Assembly: GCA_030142905.1 (NCBI GenBank)
Contig: JASJOG010000034.1
Span: 1,727,001 to 1,791,000 of the forward strand
Source: Heliopora coerulea
Lineage: Eukaryota > Cnidaria > Anthozoa > Scleralcyonacea > Helioporidae
Reading direction: 5' to 3'
DNA: 64,000 nt
Positions 51,320 to 62,255 of the stretch are shown here, piece by piece. The translations under genes and the position numbers were made by a program. The notes below the pieces were generated by a model. That model did no database searches. It worked only from the letters and a program-made list of their open reading frames with translations, and was not told the origin of the DNA. Position 1 is the first letter of the stretch; the number at the start of each line of letters is the position of its first letter.

Positions 51320-54300
51320 AGGCATTTCTTCGCCATAAAACACGAAACTTATCACAAGGGTAATTCTACCATACCTTTTATTCACAAAATGTGACACATC
51401 ACCGCGTACTCCAATGAAAGCGTGCCCGACGTAGTTCAACAGAAATACGCAACAAACAGAATCTTCATGGAAGAAAACGCATGTTACAGATATAGCAAAA
51501 TAGTCGTCTGTTCAAAAGGATGTTAAATCTGAGAAAGACCCTTTTGTAAGTACAGTATTATCTTATTCAGCCAATCATGCTGTGCTCATCACAATTTCAA
51601 ACTAATCAGTTGGGTAAGTATTAATTTTACTCAAATGATATTTCCAATCGCGACTCTGATTGTTGTTCCAACAGCTAAGACAAATGCAAGCACTTTCTCT
51701 CCAATGCCCTTACATGTTGCCACGACCCTATGAGCTGCTTGAGATCCTCCACCTCTATTGGCAACTGCCGGACATAATTATTTTTGCTGCACAGCCAACA
51801 CCTATTCCTGCTGAGATAAAGCCTGCTTCTGAAATGACGACTGTGGCAGCAGCAACAGCAACCGCACCACCAAGAACCTATTATTTTCCATCCCCATGTG
51901 TCAAAAGTAATGTATGCAATAAAAAACATGTAGCTAGTGGTTGGTGGAAGATTGAATTTGCTGTACCCATGATCCATTAGGGTGTTTATCATCCACATTA
52001 TGCCATGAACATATCAGTAAAAATGACGGGTCTGCATCACCGGTTACAAGTTCATAAACAGAAGCAAGGACTGTACCCATTGATCCTGTTAACTCCAAAT
52101 TCTCCCGAGTAATCACAAAGCTAAATGACTACACGCAGAATCGGTGGCCTGGCATCGTATCGCAAGTAGAGCAATTCAATAAGAGGACCACGTTACGAGA
52201 GCCTCGGGGGTTACAGCCTCCGGTATTTTGAACCTGGTCCGAAGAGCTGATTTCAGAAGCTGCGTCTGTTCATTACTATTTGTTCTCTGGCATTCGTTCA
52301 GTTATTGACTGGTCATACCAGCTTAAGAGCGTTAACCACATTTGGATCACGAATGTTCCGTTTCTCTGTTAAACCGATGTTTGACGATGCAATGATTTGT
52401 GAAACCCGTCTCGCAACCCCACTGTAAGACAGATTTAACCCTTTCCTGTCCGAGACTCCTCTCCTTGTCGAGTAAAATTGTCTAGCGTTAGCCAGAGTAA
52501 AATTGTTTGGAGTTAGCCAGAGTAAAATTAAGAAGTCGGGTCGGTTAAAGCTTCTTCAAAGTCATAAACCTGACTCGGTTTTCGTTGAGAGACAGGCTTC
52601 ATTAAAAGTTGAAAAGGTTTAACTCTATGCAATCATCGCGAGCTCGCGTCACTAAGATTGCAGCGTGTAACAACTTTTGTAGGTTTCCCATAACATTGCA
52701 TCGTTGCATTGTTTAGAACACGGAAGTTGCCCTCCCGGCGGTAGTGGGGGAGGAGAAAGCACACTCTCCACTTTTGTAGTACAGGTATTAATGATGGATA
52801 GAGAAAACGCAACACACTTGCCTTACTTGTTAAACTCGTTATATTTAGAACTAAATAGACAGACTTTTTGTTCAAATTGAAAAAGCAGTTTTCAAGCCCG
52901 GCTTTTATTGTTAGGTTAGCTTCTTAAACGTCAATGATTAAACTAAAACACTCACATTTTTTAGAGTTTGAATTCGTGGAAAAGTGTAACGTCCTAGATA
53001 CATTCATCCGAAAACTTGCACATTGTTCTCAAAGAACGTAATATGAATGAGTAGTACATACTAGGTCACCCCGACCTTCATGGTTGCTCATTGCACGTCC
53101 CCCCTTTTGTCCTGAGCTGGATCAACTCCTGATTCGGATTTGTTTTCCTTTTTTAGAACCAGTATCATTATATGATATTATAGAGGAAATGTGAAGTCAA
53201 CCTCGGTTTTTGTTCATGACACCCCCCGTGAACAGGATCTCTGAGACACAACAATTCTCTAATTCCTGACAAACACCAAGCTGATATCAAGAAAACGTAA
53301 GTTGCCGACTCGCAATAAACTCGAACTTTGTTAAGCAACCGTCTGACTATATTTTCCGGTCGTATTTTCAAAGGTATCGCATTTTCTGTCATGCCAACAA
53401 GCAGTTTCGCCAACTCTACATTTGTCAGTTAAACAATTGTGATTTCGGCGACGATCGCATTTTCTATCGCTTCGCATTTCCTCTCAGTCAGCCATTTGAG
53501 GCTCTGTTCTCAGGTTTGTAACGAAGAAGTTCGCTCATTTGTCTCTAGTCCCCCATATTACAAGAAATGATACTGACAGTGAAGGCAAACTTGCTTATCT
53601 CTGCCACTGCCCACTGCCAGAAGCAGTGGAAACAACTGGTATAGTTTACATCTTTACGTCGAACGCGTGAGATATGCTTCCAAAAACACACTTTTCTGTG
53701 TCTTCTTTCGAGCTCATTTCAAAAAATTGCTCAACTACTACCCTAAATCCTCATCTGAGAAGAAACCCAATCGTTTTCATCATAATCATTGACCACGAAA
53801 ACTGACTAGAACCCTCTTAACGCTCTCCGGATTTTCGGTGAGTTGGTAGGCTTGGAACTCGGCGTCTCTAACGGATGTATGTTCACAGTTTCCCGGACAA
53901 CACAACGGTTGAGCCAAGGCTTTAGGGATTCTGCTCAGTGATCTCACGTTTGTACACGACTGCGTTCGTCTGTTCACTCTACCTCGGCTCGCAAATTAAC
54001 CATCAGCACATCACTTACCCACAATCACCTCCACTACCTCCCGGTGAACAAATTAGAAAAAGCAAAGTCATAAGATCAGTTTTCTAACACAACGCAACAC
54101 ACAGAACTGTAAACTACGTTAGATTTTCATTCGTCTTCTTTCGTCACCATTGTATTGCTGTTTTAAATAGAAGGCAGAGAAACGAAAGCTGAAAAAAACA
54201 GGTATTAGTGAAAAACGTAATGTGTAATGAGTAATGGTGTACAATCAGAAACAGTGCAACAGTTGTAGTAAGCGTAGTCGTATCAACATATGCTTTACAA

Positions 54301-54375
54301 ATGTAAAAAAACACCTTTATATACTGTCAACGGGTAGACTGTGTTCACCATATTAGTTATTACCTCAAAGGACGA
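51320..54375. repeat. Duplicated block, copy A
   Basis: Shares order and sequence with 61850-64000 (copy C) and, from about 52300 rightwards, with 54965-56950 (copy B'). Anchors include GATCGCGAGCTCGC-type, GTTGAGAGACAGG and GGCCTGGCAT(C/T)GTATCGCA. It contains the IFI27-like pseudogene exon at its left end, and its other ORFs are not conserved between copies. Two gttagccagagtaaaatt repeats lie near 52470-52530. Confidence 0.8.
51641..51897 (-). pseudogene. ISG12/IFI27-like exon, disrupted
   Basis: Two reading frames carry the family pattern: VLGGAVAVAATVVISEAGF and SAGIGVGCAAKIIMS in one, then after a shift GGGSQAAHRVVATCKGIGEK and VLAFVLAVGTTIRVAIG to a TGA at 51641-51643. The acceptor homologous to the one at 62256 reads AC instead of AG, and there is a further frameshift after WGWKII. 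One acceptor loss plus two frameshifts indicate a pseudogene. It keeps a more canonical ISG12 pattern than copy C. Confidence 0.8.
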
Positions 54376-54784
54376 CATATGTTGCCGTCTCGACAGTCGG
54401 GCAATCCAAAAATTCTAAAGGTGCATATTACGGGGGCTTCAGCTGTCACCGTCACTAGTATTTTAAAGCTTGGTTTAAGCTTTTTACAGTGGAAGCTCTC
54501 CACTTGACGAGCAAACTTGGATGGCGTTAGCCAGAGTAATAGAACAGAAGTCTTATCCTGCATGGAAATTGTTAACTGAGATGGTTATAAGGCCTTGTCC
54601 ACACTAATCCGTATGAATTTGAAAACGTTATTTTCTCAGGTTTGGCCTTCCATCCACAGTAAAACAGCGTTTTCGACCATCGAAAACGAATCTTTTTAAA
54701 AATGCTCTTCGGAGTGCATAAACTTAAGGGTTCTGGTTACATATTACAGAGTGAAAGTGAAAACGGACCTTTTTTAACACACAG

Positions 54785-54885
54785 AAATCCGGCTCGAGTC
54801 AACATTTTTCAGTTGACATCGGCAGTGTCAGATTATCACGAAAAATATCTGTTCAAGTATCTCTAAGGATGATTCTGAATAAAAC
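54785..54885 (+). mobile_element. Fragment of the 8415-8767 SINE family
   Basis: Carries GGCTCGAGTCAACATTTTTC, AGTTGAC, GGCAGTGT and AAGGATGATTCTGAATA, matching the right half and tail of the fold-back SINE; the tRNA-like head is missing. Confidence 0.7.
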
Positions 54886-54964
54886 TGCGCAGTATACTTA
54901 GCCTTTCTGGGGGCAAATGGACGTTTTAACGTGGACGGCAAAAACTATACAAAAGGATAGTGCT

Positions 54965-56950
54965 GCAATTGCACCATCTTAAAAACGTTTTCCGCATTTG
55001 GATCGCCAACGTTCACCGCTGTTACACAATGCAATGAGTTGTGTTCAACGGCCCGTCTCGCAACACTATTGCAAGACAGATTTCACGACACATTGCAACG
55101 TAACACCCTTCGATGTCATTATCCTCTATCGATATTTGTTGCGAGACAGGTTTCACTAAAAGTTGAAAGGTTTAACTCGATGCAATGATCGCGAGCTCGC
55201 TTCACTAACATTACACCGTGCAACACTTTTTGTAGGTGCCCTGTATCGTTGCATCGAGTACCAGCGCCTTTAGACAAAGTTTATCGTCAGTGCTATAGGA
55301 AGAAAGTCTCATCTCAATTTAACCCCAGTTATTCCTCTCTATATGTTTAACTACTTTGCACACACTGCCAGTAGCGAGTTTCAGAACAGTTTTTCAACCA
55401 TATTTTGAAAACCTCAAGATTATTCCCTTGGGGAGATTTTGATGAGGTGGGGCTTATGAGGGTAAGAAGGACTTATGCTCTACCATTTTGTAGCACAAGT
55501 ATTTATGGCGAACAAAGAAACGCTACACACTTGCCTTACATGGTAAACGTGGTATATTTACAAAAGGATAACCTTTGTTAGACTCGAATTGAAAGGGCGG
55601 TTTTTAAGCCATCCTTTTATTATAACTTTAGCTTGCTATACGTGAATGATTAAACTTAAACGTCACATCTTTTAAAGCTTAAATTTGAGTAAAAACATAA
55701 CTTGTTTGATACATTCTTCCGAATTCTTCCGGCATTGTTCTCTGGGAACCAATATGGATCTTATAGGAGAGGTGCCAAGTCAATGTCATCTTTAGTTTAT
55801 GACACCCTGTGAACACAACCTATGAAAGAAAGCAATTTTCTAATTCCCGACAAGCACCAAGCTGATATCAAAAAGATACAAGTTGCCCATTCCATTTCAC
55901 AAGTTGTAGTCGAACTTCGTTAAGCAACCGTATTAAATCTTCCGATCGTATTTTCCTAAGTATTGCATTTACCATCCTTGAAGTTTGGCCTTCACTGAAT
56001 TTGCTTAAAAAGTTGCGCTTTCTACGACAATCGAATTTTCTACCGCTTCGCATTTCCTTTCAACCAGACGTATGTAGTTCTGTTCTCGGTTTTCGTTACG
56101 AAGAACATCGACCACTCCTTTCGGGTCTCTCGTATCCGACATAACATTACACTCAGCGTAATAGCAAACTTCCTTATTTATCATTGCTCACAGGTAATTC
56201 GAAACACCTGCTAAAGTTTGCATATTTACGATGAAGTAAACTATCGACAAGGTAGCTTCCACTACCAGTAATATATGCTCTCGCAAAGACACCCTCCTGT
56301 GTCTTCTTACGAGCACATCTCACCTAAGTTTATATTACCCCGAACCTTCATCGAACACTTTTATCATAATCATGACTGGGAAGGCTGACTTAGAACCCTC
56401 TTAACGCTTTCCAGATCATCTTACGACAATTGAACTCTGTCACTCGAGCATAGATTTCTGTGGGTTGGAACTCTAACAAATGTATGTTCACGTTTCTATC
56501 ACTACATTTGAGCCGAAGCTAGAGGGATTCCGCTCAGCAATGACACATTTTGTAAATGACTGCGTTCGTCTGTTCACTGCAACTCGGCTCGCATGTGAAG
56601 CATCAGCACACCTTACCCAAGTTCACCTCCATAACTTCCCCCATCATCGAAAAAGAACAGGCAAAGTTATAAGATCTGTTTTATAAGTCAACGGAACATA
56701 CTAAACTGTAGTTACACTTACGTTCTTCTTTCGTCACCAATGCTATGTAGTTTTGAACAGAAGGTACAGAAATGAAAGCTGATAAAAATGGGTGTTGGTG
56801 AAAAGCGTACAGTGTAACGGGTAATCACGTAATTAGAAACGGCGTAATAGTTGTTACCACAGTGTAATCATATTAACATGTGCTTCATAGCTATAAAAAA
56901 CACATCTATTTACTGTAAACGGGTATACCATGTTCAACTTCTCAGTTCTT
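54965..56950. repeat. Duplicated block, copy B' (partial, no IFI27-like exon)
   Basis: Colinear with 52320-54370 and with 62650-64000. It starts near the GCATTTGGATC string and ends near CGGGTATACCATGTTCAAC (copy A: CGGGTAGACTGTGTTCACC). The part that holds the terminal exon in A and C is absent, its place being taken by the end of copy A and a SINE fragment. Confidence 0.75.
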
Positions 56951-57366
56951 ATCTCTCAGGTTGATATGTTAACAATGGCTACAGCTGATAAGTTAGGGAA
57001 CTTAAGTAATGCAAAAGAAATGTCGTTTTCTGCGAAGGCGACTGTGACCGGATGTCACGTTTGTTTCCGGATGATGTCGTCGGTTTTGTTGATCAGCCAG
57101 GCTTCCACACTAACGTCAAAGCAGAAGTTTCGCCGTCGTCGCTAGAACGCCAATAAAATATTTTGCATAGGCTTGAAAGAGCATTTGCTGAAAATCTTAC
57201 TGTGAATATGCTGAACAGTCCTTTTCTCGTTCCTTATTAGTGAACAAAGGAATCAAAATGTTCGTTAAACCTCATCGAACAACGAGGCAATCCGTGAATG
57301 ACAGAGAGACGAGTTAAGGCGTTTCTAATATAACAAAGATTAATGGCTATTACTAATTGAACTTCT

Positions 57367-60300
57367 TCACAACCATTTTAAACTATTTCTTTCCTCGCTT
57401 CTTGAAATATCTTTGGTAGTACCTGTTAAGTCATCATCTAGTTCATCATGCTCCACTGGCTCTTTCCGGTTTCCTTCTTTCGTTTCTTTCTTATCCACCA
57501 TCCTTTTTTGATACTTCTCAGTACCTTGTCTTACAACATTTTGATTTTTACTCATTTCTTCATCATTACCATCATTTCCTGATTTTCTGAAATTTTCTGG
57601 TCTTCCATCACTTCCTGATCTTCTACCACTTCCATTTTTACCATCACTTCTTTCATTTCCAGTTCTCCTATCATTTTCTGGTTTTCCACCACTTCTTGAT
57701 CTTCTACCATTTTCAGTTTTCCCATAATTTCTTTCATTTCCAGTTTTCCCATAATATTCTGGTTTTCTACCACTTCCTGATCTTCTAACATTTTCAGTTT
57801 TCTCATAATTTCTTTCATTTCCAGTTCTCCTATCATTTTCTGGTTTTCCACCACTTCTTGATCTTCTACCATTTTCAGTTTTCCCATAATTTTGTTCATT
57901 TACAGTTTTCCCATAATTTTCTGGTTTTCTACCACTTCCTGATCTTCTACCATTTTCAGTTTTCCCATAATTTCTTTCATTTGCAGTTTTCCCATCATTT
58001 TCTGGTCTTCTACCACTTCCTGATCTTCTACTATTTTCAGTTTTCCCATAATTTCTTTCATTTCCAGTTTTCCCATCATTTTTTGGTTTTCCATCATTTC
58101 TTGATCTTCTACCATTTCCAGATTTCCCATCACTTCTTTCATTACCACGTCTCCTATCATTATCTGGTTTTCCACCATTTCCACCATTCCCACCATTCTC
58201 AGGTTTGCCACCATTTCCTTTACTTCCAGGATCTCCACCAGTTCCCTTTCCTTTCCCAAAATGTTCCTCAAAAAAATAACAATTGGCAAGAACAGCTGAC
58301 ATCATTGATGCTGCGTAAGACCCAGAAGGTATCCCTACTGAACCAAACCCTAAAGCTCCAGCCACAACAGGTGCTGCTACAATGGCAGCTGCACCTCCAG
58401 CAATACCGACAGCAACTGGAGCAACAACTGACTTCCAGCTAAAAAGCAAATACAAGGAGGAAACACTAATCAACAACTTTACTCCAAACTAACCAGCTAC
58501 TTGGAATATTTTTCCTAGCACATTAAATTTTATCTTTGATCACTCACCTTTTACCATCACCTCCATCACCATCACCATCACCATCATCACCATCACCATT
58601 GTCACCATCACCATTGCCACCATCACCATCACCATTTTCATGACCCACATAAGCATGGCTAGCTTTATTTTTATTGCCATCAGTTTCTTCTTTATTATTT
58701 CTACCACTGTTACCAATATTATCACCAGCATGGATCTCTCCATCACTATCACCATCTTCATTATTGTCACCATCATCATTGCCATCTGGCTATAATAATA
58801 GGAAAATAAGAGACCTATCAAAACTGAAAAGTCTGTACTTATAATTGGGGACAAGTGCAATTTAGCTGACCACAGAATATATTAGCACCCTGTGGGCTCA
58901 AACACTGAAGTAAAACTTTGGGGAGTAAGTCCAAAATGCAAAAAAAAAGAATTTTTCTCAAATATCCTTTCTGAAACAAAGCTACCCACTCACTGAGACA
59001 TTTTAACCCTTTAATGACCAGGCTTATCACTGTGATGAGCAAAATCAGCTGGTGTTAGCCAGAGTAAAACACTTCAGTATGCCCTTGCTCCTTAATGGGT
59101 AAAGTTGGGCAAAAAAATTTATCAATTGCATCAGTTTTTCTGCCAGAAATGAAATCAAAGTACAACTGATCATCATATCTTCCTCCTCTTCAATCACTAC
59201 TTCTAATCCTAACTCTAGTTTAACCTTAAACCTAAGCCTAACCCTAAAGCTGACCACATGACATGACCAAGTCACTAGTAAAAATAGCAGAAGATATACT
59301 GTTACTGCATTTCAGCAGTAGGTGGCCAGCCAAACTGCACTTTTGCCCATGATTGTATGACAAATGTGTTTTAATCCTCCAAAATAGTACAAAAATTTAA
59401 TGTTTAGAATTCACAAAAATGAAAACATTTTCATTATCTTTTTCTTATCAAAGGGCATGGTATGATAATATTACATGGGTCAATAATCTCACCATGTATA
59501 ACTCAGAGAAGGTATGTTTCTGCACACAAGAAATAATCTCAATAAAATCACTAAACTAAAGGCTAAATATCTCTACAGCACAAATTCCTGATCTAAACAA
59601 ACCAGCACTTCAAGTAAAATATTGCTAACAATGAAAATCATTCTAAAGTTTTGTCTGCAGTTGTAAATTAGCAAGATGTTGTGATTGCATACTGTCAGAC
59701 TGCATACAGTATTGTGAGTGACAGTCAGCATAGTTGTTCTTAGAGTATACAGACACGTGGCATGTGGACTATGTGTTTCACGACACACAAATAAATATGA
59801 AATAAGATAATATTTAAGCTTAAAAACTGGCAGACAATAAATCTTTTAAAAGGCCAATATTAAATGAAAAGAATTTCACAAACTGTTTACTTTTCATAAA
59901 AAAAAGCCTAAAATGAAAAATTTGGTAGAAAAAGGCCGACCTGGCTAAGTGTTGTTCTAAGAGTATTCTCTGTACAGCTCAGTGCTTAAAAGTCAATACT
60001 TCACCTAACCTCAGGTGGATGTCTCCCTCTGTTAAAATATCTTGCATTAGCCAGCCTTAAATTATTTAAATTATGAAGAGCCAACTGCTCCTAACTTGAT
60101 TAATAGCACAGCAATTGGAATGTTAAACTAGTATATTGTGTCACTGCAGGTTTGAATTTGAGCTGATGTCAAGTTTTGTTTTTCCAACAAGATTTTTTTT
60201 TGAAATACTATGAAACTGAGTCACAACTGGTTCTAGCTCAAAGAAGAATTGGGTTCCCTACATATGCTCCACTTTGTACTAGCTGTGGATGGCCCTGGCC

Positions 60301-60825
60301 CCGAACATGGCAGATGCTCATGGGTAGTTGCCTAATATGTTACTCACTTGGCAGTCCTATGATATATGGAACAGCTATAGAGATGGCTTTTAGTGTTTCT
60401 ACAGGTACAGGATAAGGAAAAAGAGAAACCCAAGTGGAAGCTTAGCCACATCAATAATATAGAGCTAAGCATATCCCTTCAGTGTGGATGTCAATACAGC
60501 AATTTTGAGGTTTTCTCATCTTCCACTTACTAGTGTTTCAGTGGCTTTATGCGAACCCAACAAGACCTTTTCTGTTTTTCTCATCAACTAATTGGTTGAA
60601 AACAAACCACTAAGAAACGTTGATCATTTATCCAACTATGAGCTGGTCTATTCAACTGGTTTAATTACAAACAACTGGCATATAAAGTATGCATTTTCAA
60701 AGTATCATTTATAAAATAATTATCCTTACTACGTCGTTGCATTCTACTTTTTCTTTGTCTTCCCCCTTATCTTCATTATCTTGAACCTCCAATGCCTTCC
60801 TTAATTTGCAGTCTTGGTCACCCAT
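57367..60825 (-). CDS. ISG12/IFI27-like protein with acidic N-terminus and 27-residue repeat tail
   Basis: Exons 60730-60825, 58548-58789, 57367-58438 (GTAAGG and GTGAGT donors, phases 0 and 2) give 469 aa. Residues 1-32: Lys/Glu-rich start (MGDQDCKLRKALEVQDNED). Residues 33-112: Asp/Gly/Asn-rich (DGDGDGG runs). Residues 114-165: the ISG12 hydrophobic domain (WKSVVAPVAVGIAGGAAAIV, GALGFGSVGIPSGSYAASMM), the family's membrane-seeking part. Residues 180-400: Gly/Asn linker and six to seven 27-residue repeats of KPEN(D/Y)..T.NERNYGKTENGRRSGSG type. The end is Lys/Glu-rich. Classic ISG12 proteins are about 80-300 aa and lack such tails. ISG12 members are interferon-induced in vertebrates and act at mitochondria or the nuclear envelope; the function here is unknown. 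No signal peptide seen. Confidence 0.82.
57580..58160 (-). repeat. 81-bp coding minisatellite
   Basis: Six to seven units of 81 bp within exon 3 of the ISG12-like gene encode the 27-residue repeats. Because the unit length is a multiple of three and stop-poor, long open frames also appear on the plus strand and in other minus frames; these are shadows. Confidence 0.88.
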
Positions 60826-61849
60826 GATTTAAATATCTAAGAATCAATAATGAAATTCTGATGAATTACAATCAACATATTCTCATGAGTTTGACACATA
60901 CACCACGAACTATCACAAAAAAATTCAAGGTGTACGGACGTATTTTATTACCAAACTACATTTACCAAGGACAGAATATTTCAGCAAATAACTTATTTCA
61001 AGTAGGACCTTCAGATCTGAGGAATAGCGAAGTTACTGTACGCATGAAATATGCCGGAACGGAAAATTTATAAGCGTTAACACGATTCCAGAATGTGGTC
61101 ACAAAGACAGAATAGCAAGGTCTAAGTTCTTGTTTACGGTTGGAGATACTGATTATAACATTACCTCAACAGACTGACCATGCTACATCGGAATTTCGTC
61201 GAATGAAGTCTTCGCATCAGGTTCTTCTCAAAACCTCAAGAAAGAAAATTAAGTTTTCTCCACTGACCTCTGTAATATATCTGGACTGCGGTTTCTGCTT
61301 TAAAAAGTGTCCGAAAAAATGATGGCGTCATTTTACGATTTGCTTCCGAGTTACTACAGGAACGAAGGCTTTTTGGGAAAGGAATTTTTTACACCACGTT
61401 TTTGCTACGTATTTTCTGCTTTGCAAAGCGTTCAACTTTTCTCATTTTAAAGTCCATATTGGGGTCTATTACGGAACTACTCACTCATCAACCACTTGAC
61501 ACTATTGGGTAACTGGGCAGCGGTTTGCAGTGTCAGGAGGAAATTCAAAAGAACTCAGACTTTTTCTTAGGCTCTGGCTTCTCTGCGATTAGTGGTGCAA
61601 CGGACTATGGTCAGGGTTAGAGTAACTCCTAAGGTTTCCGGTCTCTAAGGGGCCCCGCGATTAATCTGTAGAGACGATTGAGAATTAAAATCTTGAAATA
61701 TATGTCTATGCTGAGGATGGTAACGGGGGACCCCGAACGAAAATCTCCTAAGGGCCCCCAGTAATTCCGTTATGCCACTGGCGGCGATTACGAATCATGT
61801 TTGTTTTCGCCTTGATTAAATGGCAGGGTCGAACTCGTCCATTGAAAGG
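60826..61849. other. Region upstream of the ISG12-like gene
   Basis: Probable promoter side of the gene at 57367-60825. Plus-strand open frame 60861-61073 is unassigned (see findings). No other feature seen. Confidence 0.4.
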
Positions 61850-61993
61850 GTGCCCAACGTAGTTAAAGAGCTGCACTGCACACAGATTTTTTTAAGAAAA
61901 GAAAACGGCTCTTATGCATATAGTAAGATGGTCGTCTGTTTAAAAGGACTTGAAAACTAAGAAAGGTAGGTGCTTTTGTAATTACAGCATCGT

Positions 61994-61999
61994 TTTATT
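61994..61999 (-). terminator. Candidate polyadenylation signal of the third ISG12-like copy
   Basis: AATAAA on the minus strand, 73 bp after the stop at 62072. The aligned site in copy A is degraded to AATAAG, in line with its pseudogene state. Confidence 0.45.
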
Positions 62000-62071
62000 A
62001 AGCTAATCTTACTGTCCTCATTACAATTTCAAACTAACGAGGTGCGACTATTAATTTTACTCAAATTATCT

Positions 62072-62255
62072 TTATAAAATCGCGACTCCGATTGTTGCTC
62101 CTATAGCTAAGACACACGCAACCACCTTAGATCCACCTGCAATCGAGGTAACCGTGGCTGCAAGGGTCTGACATACTCCCACGAACTCAACTGGGAAAGC
62201 AACGATAGCACTAACGCAGCCAAGAACTGCCCCAGCTAGTGCTGTCCATCCCCAT
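62072..62255 (-). CDS. Terminal exon of a third ISG12/IFI27-like gene
   Basis: The acceptor CTTTTAACAG precedes A|TGG GGA TGG, the same phase-2 junction and Trp as exon 3 of the gene at 57367-60825. It encodes 60 residues, WGWTALAGAVLGCVSAIVAF then SIAGGSKVVACVLAIGATIG, ending AIL-stop. The hydrophobic Gly/Ala pattern and length fit the ISG12 domain, although the central GF..AGI..GS motif is altered. No upstream exon was found between 62256 and 64000, so it may lie further right or be lost. Confidence 0.6.

Noticed and set aside
57858..58442. 194-codon plus-strand ORF rich in His/Phe/Tyr
   Set aside because: Shadow of the 81-bp coding minisatellite of the ISG12-like gene.
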